DNA from: Brevinema_A sp051647535 | GTDB lineage: Bacteria > Spirochaetota > Brevinematia > Brevinematales > Brevinemataceae | Assembly (NCBI GenBank): GCA_051647535.1 | Contig: JBOFEA010000018.1 | Span: forward strand, 62,001-126,000 | DNA: 64,000 bases | Direction of reading: 5' to 3' | Shown here: in pieces, positions 59,420 to 64,000 of the stretch | Layout of the letters: every line of letters begins with the position of its first letter | Position numbering within the stretch: the first letter of the stretch is position 1 | Made by a program: the position numbers and the translations under genes | Notes under the pieces: generated by a model | The model's database searches: none | Told to the model about the DNA's origin: nothing | The model's input: only the letters and a program-made list of their open reading frames with translations

Positions 59420-60694
59420 CTAAATTAAATTTAGGTATTTCAAATATAAAATCCCAGTGCAACAATCTTCAACAGCTGCTGAAAAAGTAATTTTTTCTAT
59501 TTCTGGAAATGCTATTTCTTGGTTTTTATATTGTTGATATAATTTTTTTAATATTTCTGTGCAAGAGTTTATTAATTTAGGGTACTTATCGAGAATAATA
59601 ATAACTTTTTTTAAATCAATCTCACGTATCAGTATTTCCCAATCTCTTTCTCTTGTTAAATAACCAAGTATCATTTCACATGAAGTGTCAGATGTGTTAT
59701 ATTCGTGATTTGCTAATTGTTTTAATAATACTTGATAAGTAAATAAATCTAAATTTTTAGAATGTGATAATTCTTCAAGTTGTTGGAATCCTCTTTCAGA
59801 AAATCCCTTTTTTAAGATTTGCTTGTTTTCTGGTTGACCATGTTTTAGTAATATAGCAAGACCATTATAATTTAATTGTTTCAAAAATATGGAAAAAGTT
59901 GAGTTTTGTTGATAATACTTTATACAGTATAAGTGTTTTAAAGAAAAGGTTTTGAAACTTTCTTGAATGAATGAAAGATAATAGTAATTAATCATTTTTT
60001 TGTATGGAGATAATTCGGGAAAATTTTTTTCTCTGCAAATTAAAAACATATTTCGTTGAATAATAAAATGGATACTTATGAATAATGACTTGTACAAAGC
60101 CGATAGGGATTGGTATTCTTGCTTTAGTTGTTCTGCAATTCGCTTAGAAAACAACTCTTTATAAAAAATTAAATTGATATGTTCAAAAAATAGTGCAAGC
60201 ATCATCATAGTAGCACTTTTTTGAGACATGATACAGTTAAAAATATTTATCATTTGTTCTTTGCTGAATATCTGCCATTGAGATAGGGGGATTAATCCTT
60301 GATAAAATCGGAATAATTCTTTGTATAAATCTATGATTGTTGAACATCGATAAGTTTTTGAAATAAGTTGAAAATGTTTGGCTATGTATGTTAAAAATTC
60401 GATAGGGAGAGTAAAAGAGATTGGTGAATTTTCTAACAATACACTATAAGTATATGATTCGGGGATGATATTGTCTTTGAAGAAATCATTTACAAAACCA
60501 TATTCAAGATTTTCCACAGGTATATTGTAGAATAATTGTTTGATAGTGTCAGGAGAAATAGAATGATCAAATCCGGCTTCGATTAAAAACAAATAATTTT
60601 CTGTTGAGATACTAACTAAAAGAGAACAAGGGAGCTGGTTTTGAAAAGTAGTAGGAGAGAGGTTTGGAAATAGTAATTTTAAAATATAATTCAT
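59420..60694 (-). CDS. Unknown helical protein, faint FliG-like resemblance
   Basis: A 424-residue soluble helical protein. The segments SQKSATMMMLALFFEHINLIF (about residues 154-174; cf. QKAAxLLxxLG of FliG) and NGLAILLKHGQPENKQILKK followed by FSERGFQQLEELS (cf. FliG LxxALKxAxxExxxxIxxNMSxRAxxxLxED) give a weak similarity to the flagellar switch protein FliG, but I see no EHPQ motif or convincing C-terminal domain. ATG 60694 has no SD and lies only 11 bases after the tRNA terminator, so how it is expressed is unclear; read-through is likely. Function unknown; FliG-like is only a hint. Confidence 0.4.
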   Translation of the reverse strand: MNYILKLLFPNLSPTTFQNQLPCSLLVSISTENYLFLIEAGFDHSISPDTIKQLFYNIPVENLEYGFVNDFFKDNIIPESYTYSVLLENSPISFTLPIEFLTYIAKHFQLISKTYRCSTIIDLYKELFRFYQGLIPLSQWQIFSKEQMINIFNCIMSQKSATMMMLALFFEHINLIFYKELFSKRIAEQLKQEYQSLSALYKSLFISIHFIIQRNMFLICREKNFPELSPYKKMINYYYLSFIQESFKTFSLKHLYCIKYYQQNSTFSIFLKQLNYNGLAILLKHGQPENKQILKKGFSERGFQQLEELSHSKNLDLFTYQVLLKQLANHEYNTSDTSCEMILGYLTRERDWEILIREIDLKKVIIILDKYPKLINSCTEILKKLYQQYKNQEIAFPEIEKITFSAAVEDCCTGILYLKYLNLI

Positions 60695-60705
60695 ATATAA
60701 ATAAA

Positions 60706-60732
60706 AAAGACTTTCTTAGTAAGAAAGTCTTT
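60706..60732 (-). terminator. Terminator of the tRNA-Lys/Asn operon
   Basis: AAAGACTTTCTT (60706-60717) pairs with AAGAAAGTCTTT (60721-60732) over a three-base loop, followed on the minus strand by TTTTTTATTTAT. Confidence 0.85.
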
Positions 60733-60739
60733 AAGTCTG

Positions 60740-60812
<73 letters not shown>

Positions 60813-60816
60813 AGAT

Positions 60817-60889
60817 TGAATCGCCTGGGGTTCGAACCCAGGACCCCGTGATTAAAAGTCACGTGCTCTACCAACTGAGCTAGCGATCC
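60817..60889 (-). tRNA. tRNA-Lys (TTT)
   Basis: A 73-nt cloverleaf on the minus strand. The acceptor GGATCGC/GCGATTC has a G-T pair, the D-arm is AGCTCAGTTGGTAGAGC, the anticodon loop ACTTTTAAT gives TTT, and the T-arm is CTGGGTTCGAACCCCAG. The 3' CCA is not encoded. It precedes tRNA-Asn by four bases in one transcript. Confidence 0.96.
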
Positions 60890-60909
60890 GTTCAATTAAG
60901 TGTATAATC

Positions 60910-60938
60910 ATTATACATTATAATTTTGCTAATGTCAA
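60910..60938 (-). promoter_or_regulatory. Consensus promoter of the tRNA-Lys/Asn operon
   Basis: A perfect TTGACA (60933-60938), a 17-base spacer, and a perfect TATAAT (60910-60915) on the minus strand, with a predicted start near 60903, 14 bases before tRNA-Lys. It lies directly after the secF stop. Confidence 0.85.
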
Positions 60939-60954
60939 TACTTTATACAAATTT

Positions 60955-61854
60955 TTATTTTTTATTTTGCAATTTGTTTTTATATTCGAAACATAGGTAC
61001 GTAATTGGTGATGCAACAAATATAGAGGAATACGTTCCGCTTATAATACCGATAATCAGCAAAAGTCCAAAGTTTTGAAGACTGTTTCCTGCCCAAATGA
61101 AGATCGAAAATGCTACCAAAAGTGTTGTAATAGATGTTAAAATTGTTCGTTTGAGTGATTGAGTTATACTTTTGTTTATGATATGATCAAAATTTTCATT
61201 TGGTGAAAGATTGTAATTTTCACGTACACGGTCAAAAATAACAATTGTATCGTTAATCGAATATCCTAAAATAGTTAAGAAAGCTGCTAATGTAGTTAAA
61301 TCTATTGGAATTTTCAGGATTAATGCAAAACTTAACATGACTATCATATCGTGCAACAAAGCTGCAATAGCACCTATGCCATATACAAAATCAAATCGAA
61401 AAGCAATGTAAACCAAGATCAATAAAGATACGATTCCTAACAGTTTCAATGATTGAAAGGCAAATCCATAACCTACGCTTGGTCCAATGAAATCTGATGA
61501 TAACAATACAGTATCAGGATATTTTTGTTTGATTTGATTCAACAAATATTCTCCAGAACCTTCTTTTGCCAATTCTGCCGGAGCAGTAAGTAGAAAGCTG
61601 TTTTGTCCATCGACATTTTTTAAAGTTGTTATTGATATAGAGTCGTTTCCAATGAGAGTTCGAATTTCGGCAATATCAGAAGGTGCTGTAAATTCAATTC
61701 TAATACCACCTGAAAAATCTGTACCAAGAGTAAAACCGTTTGAAAAATAGGTGATTATTCCAAGAATACTTAAACTGATAAAAATGATCAAAGCCACCAT
61801 TCTTTTTCCGAGAAAATCAAAATAAGTGAATGTTTCTTTTGATGCTTCCTGCAT
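60955..61854 (-). CDS. secF: Protein translocase subunit SecF
   Basis: A 299-residue SecF with six membrane helices. The N-terminal FTYFDFLGKRMVALI and the first helix (about 16-35), the TLGTDFSGGIRIEFT segment (the family's DFxGG), and the C-terminal LLHDMIVMLSFALIL, GYSINDTIVIFDRVREN and IWAGNSLQNFGLLLIIG. SecDF uses proton flow to pull proteins across after SecA. SD AGGAG precedes ATG 61854. It follows secD by eight bases. Confidence 0.96.
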   Translation of the reverse strand: MQEASKETFTYFDFLGKRMVALIIFISLSILGIITYFSNGFTLGTDFSGGIRIEFTAPSDIAEIRTLIGNDSISITTLKNVDGQNSFLLTAPAELAKEGSGEYLLNQIKQKYPDTVLLSSDFIGPSVGYGFAFQSLKLLGIVSLLILVYIAFRFDFVYGIGAIAALLHDMIVMLSFALILKIPIDLTTLAAFLTILGYSINDTIVIFDRVRENYNLSPNENFDHIINKSITQSLKRTILTSITTLLVAFSIFIWAGNSLQNFGLLLIIGIISGTYSSIFVASPITYLCFEYKNKLQNKK

Positions 61855-61862
61855 GGTATCTC

Positions 61863-63401
61863 CTATATTTTAATTTCTTTTGATTTTGATACGGACAACT
61901 CTAACAGCAACTTGCTGACGAAGAGAGATGTAAAGATGTTGGAAATGATTCCAAAAGCAAGCGTCACACCAAATCCTTTAATAGATCCCGAACCAAAAAC
62001 AGAAAGAGCAATTGAAGCAATTAACGTCGTTAAATTTGAGTCCCAAATAGTTGTTGAAGCATGTTCATAAGCACTATGAAAGGCAGAAAGAAAATTTCTG
62101 GAGCGTTTTTGTTCTTCTTTTATTCTTTCATAGATAATAATATTAGCATCTACGGCCATTCCAACTGTAAGAGCGATACCGGCTATACCAGCTAAAGTCA
62201 ATGTTGCTCCTAATGACGCCAAAATAGAAATCAAAAGAAAAACATTTAAAAGAAGCGTAAATGAAGCAATAATACCTGCAACACGATACCAAACAATCAT
62301 AAATAAAATTACAGCTCCTGTACCGAAAAGCACTGCTTGTAATCCTCGTTTAATTGAGTCAGCACCTAATTGAGGGCCGATAATTCTTTCTTCAATAATA
62401 TTAAGACGTACAGGTAATGCACCGGCTTCTAAGATATTAGCTAAATAAGAAGCTTCTGTTAGAGTAAATGTTCCTGAAATTTGTCCTCTTCCTCCAGGGA
62501 TTTCTCCTTGGATAACAGGGGCACTTCGGACTCTGTCGTCCAAAATAATAGCAAATTGTCTGTTTATATTATTTTTGGTAATATCAGCAAAGATTTCTCC
62601 ACCTTCATCTGTTAATTCAAATGAAACAACATTACGACCAAGATTATCTGTTTCAACTAATGCTGATTTGATTTGAGAACCGTCTAAGTCTACTTGTTTT
62701 TTGATCAAATACCATCCTTTTAACTGAGGTACGTCTGTGGAATCGTTTTCCCAATAAGCAAGCCACTCAGAATCTGAAGGCATAATAAATGCTGCAGGAA
62801 GTTCATCTAACGATAGAATCCCATATCTCGAATCATATGGTACTCGCTGGTTTATAAGAGCATTCATCAATTCCTGATTAACAAATCTAAATTCCAACTT
62901 TCCTACTTGAGCTAATCCTTCTTTGAGAAGATTGGGATCGCTGACTCCGGGAAGTTCAATAGTAATTTTTCCATCAAAAGTCGGTCTTATTGCAGGCTCT
63001 GCAACTCCAAATGCATCAATACGATTTTTTAAAATTTCTAAAGCTCTGATTAATGCGTTTTCTTTTTCAGTTTGAAAGATTTTGTTGACTTCTTGTTCAT
63101 CACCGTCGTATTGTTCAATCAACTGTTTTTTGAGATCTTCTTCATCCGGAACGGTTGCTACATAAACGCCGCCTTGAAGATCAAGTCCTAACAAAAGTGT
63201 TTTGGAACGTATTTTTTTCAAATATTGAATATATTCTTTAGTTTCTTGATCCATTGTTGCCAGTTTTTCAGCAGAGGTTCCGATAAGTGCTTTATCTTCT
63301 TCCGAGATATCAAAATACCATTGGTATGTCGGATATAATCCCCAAATTCCCCATCCAATTACTGCAAACAATATAAAGGATCGAAATAGTTTATTCATCA
63401 T
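61863..63401 (-). CDS. secD: Protein translocase subunit SecD
   Basis: A 512-residue SecD. An N-terminal helix (about 8-25), the GLDLQGGVYVATV motif, the P1 head with LKNRIDAFGVAEPAI and ITIELPGVSDP, then the second head portion with IILDDRVRSAPVIQGEIPGGRGQISGTFT (in pieces: LDDRVRSAPVIQGEI, GGRGQISGTF). The membrane domain has GIALTVGMAVDANIIIYERIKEE and DSNLTTLIA. Length is normal. It works with SecF and YajC (same operon). SD AAGGAC is before ATG 63401. Confidence 0.96.
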   Translation of the reverse strand: MMNKLFRSFILFAVIGWGIWGLYPTYQWYFDISEEDKALIGTSAEKLATMDQETKEYIQYLKKIRSKTLLLGLDLQGGVYVATVPDEEDLKKQLIEQYDGDEQEVNKIFQTEKENALIRALEILKNRIDAFGVAEPAIRPTFDGKITIELPGVSDPNLLKEGLAQVGKLEFRFVNQELMNALINQRVPYDSRYGILSLDELPAAFIMPSDSEWLAYWENDSTDVPQLKGWYLIKKQVDLDGSQIKSALVETDNLGRNVVSFELTDEGGEIFADITKNNINRQFAIILDDRVRSAPVIQGEIPGGRGQISGTFTLTEASYLANILEAGALPVRLNIIEERIIGPQLGADSIKRGLQAVLFGTGAVILFMIVWYRVAGIIASFTLLLNVFLLISILASLGATLTLAGIAGIALTVGMAVDANIIIYERIKEEQKRSRNFLSAFHSAYEHASTTIWDSNLTTLIASIALSVFGSGSIKGFGVTLAFGIISNIFTSLFVSKLLLELSVSKSKEIKI

Positions 63402-63423
63402 TGATTGTCCTTAATCTTAATAT

Positions 63424-63759
63424 TTAGATCTTTCCATTATCCAAGACTGTTGCAATACCTGTTTTTGCAATTTCAAATTTTGTATCCAAGCTTTTGATAT
63501 ATACGGTCTTTTCGCCTATAAATTCGATTGTTCCGATGATATTTCCAACAGTTACAACACGATCACCTTGTTTTAATGAGTCAATTTGTTTTTGAAGTTT
63601 TTTTCTTCTTTTGTTTTCAGGTAGAATAACTAAAAGATACATAAATACCAGCATAATGATAATAGGTATAAATGTTGTAAATCCGCCTCCTTGCGTTGCT
63701 GGTGCTTGATTTGAGGCAGCAACTGCCGACGGTCCTAGTTGATAAAATAATCCAATCAT
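63424..63759 (-). CDS. yajC: Preprotein translocase subunit YajC
   Basis: A 111-residue protein with one membrane helix (about 30-48, FIPIIIMLVFMYLLVILP) followed by the YajC signature ENKRRKKLQKQIDSLKQGD, RVVTVGNIIGTIEFIG and the C-terminal VYIKSLDTKFEIAKTGIATVL. The N-terminus is a short Ala/Gln/Gly-rich periplasmic tail, longer than in E. coli. It starts the yajC-secD-secF operon. SD AGGAG precedes ATG 63759. Confidence 0.94.
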   Translation of the reverse strand: MIGLFYQLGPSAVAASNQAPATQGGGFTTFIPIIIMLVFMYLLVILPENKRRKKLQKQIDSLKQGDRVVTVGNIIGTIEFIGEKTVYIKSLDTKFEIAKTGIATVLDNGKI

Positions 63760-63798
63760 GATTATCTCCTGTATATTGCAAAATATATAATTTTTTAT

Positions 63799-63827
63799 AT
63801 TGTATCATATTTATTTCATAATGTAAA
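63799..63827 (-). promoter_or_regulatory. Promoter of the yajC-secD-secF operon
   Basis: On the minus strand TTTACA (63822-63827), a 17-base spacer and TACAAT (63799-63804). The predicted start is near 63792, 33 bases before ATG 63759. Confidence 0.5.
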
Positions 63828-63859
63828 GAAAGAAATATGATATAACTTGATTAAAAATA

Positions 63860-63886
63860 AAAACTCTCCTGTTTTAGGAGAGTTTT
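63860..63886 (-). terminator. Terminator of tRNA-Gly
   Basis: AAAACTCTCCT (63860-63870) pairs with AGGAGAGTTTT (63876-63886) over a GTTTT loop, followed on the minus strand by TTATTTTT. It lies four bases after tRNA-Gly. Confidence 0.9.
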
Positions 63887-63889
63887 TCG

Positions 63890-63960
63890 AGCGGCTGGGG
63901 AGAATCGAACTCCCGGCATTAGCTTGGAAGGCTAAGGTATTACCACTATACGACAGCCGC
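63890..63960 (-). tRNA. tRNA-Gly (TCC)
   Basis: A 71-nt cloverleaf on the minus strand. The acceptor GCGGCTG/CAGCCGC is fully paired, the anticodon stem TTAGC/GCTAA holds loop CTTCCAA (anticodon TCC), and the T-arm is GGGAG/CTCCC with TTCGATT. The 3' CCA is not encoded. A TATAAT box at 63978-63983 (minus) sits upstream; its -35 would be beyond the window edge. Confidence 0.96.
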
Positions 63961-64000
63961 ATTCAATTATTAGATATATTATATGTGATTATTTGTTATT

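Overview
The window is AT-rich chromosomal DNA from a diderm, motile, chemotactic bacterium. It is most likely a spirochaete (Spirochaetota; a Brevinema- or Brachyspira-like genome would fit, but the window alone cannot settle the genus). This rests on the combination of outer-membrane beta-barrel and TolC-type proteins, relaxed lipoprotein signals, a CheA/W/X/Y/B/R chemotaxis cluster with the CheX phosphatase, many-pass membrane chemoreceptors, DUF327, DUF368 and QueH, and the low GC content. No 16S rRNA is present for confirmation. No CRISPR array, insertion sequence, prophage or integrase was found. The region looks like stable core genome with tight gene packing.

Layout. 1-2666 (minus): start of argS, a small membrane protein, a SprT-like metallopeptidase, thiL and a KtrA-type K+ channel regulator. 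2836-9138: an outer-membrane barrel protein, tpx, enolase, two secreted or TPR-type hypothetical proteins, and tmk. 9224-15507: an AddA/RecB-like helicase-nuclease, then a DUF327 protein, ruvA and ptsI. 15682-21249: CvpA, a TolC-like protein, glyQ, Sua5/TsaC, DUF58 and two small membrane proteins. 21531-28842: a Gfo/Idh/MocA dehydrogenase, cinA/pncC, pgi, a secreted Lys-rich protein, mutS2 and a TspO-like membrane protein. 28843-29298 is the only gene-poor stretch over 300 bases; it holds a terminator and a good promoter driving an 8-codon ORF. 29299-37145: two tandem polytopic chemoreceptors, glgC, a HAD phosphatase and a ROK glucokinase. 37120-40744: small secreted and lipoprotein genes, trmI, xseA, rpmE and yqeK. 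40745-42117: two lipoproteins. 42192-49006 (minus): the chemotaxis cluster, in the order unknown-cheR-cheB-cheA-cheW-cheX-cheY. 49078-53185: phosphoglucomutase and two membrane proteins, one carrying ten 36-bp tandem repeats. 53399-59335: an MBL-fold protein, queH, DUF368, dusB, a fused PseG-like/zinc-ribbon/methyltransferase gene, and tsaD. 59420-63960: an unknown protein, tRNA-Asn, tRNA-Lys, secF-secD-yajC and tRNA-Gly.

Themes. Carbon metabolism is well represented (PTS enzyme I, glucokinase, Pgi, phosphoglucomutase, GlgC, enolase) and fits sugar fermentation with glycogen storage. tRNA modification is also prominent: TsaD and TsaC/Sua5 for t6A, QueH for queuosine, DusB for dihydrouridine and TrmI for m1A58. 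Promoters are of the sigma-70 type with 16-18 bp spacers, and several Rho-independent terminators are clear. The most unusual points are: a 14-base homopolymer inside an apparent promoter spacer ahead of cheX; the three-domain PseG fusion; a pair of membrane proteins with LptF/LptG-like topology; a 32-residue lipoprotein gene; and the orphan promoter with a micro-ORF at 29179-29274.
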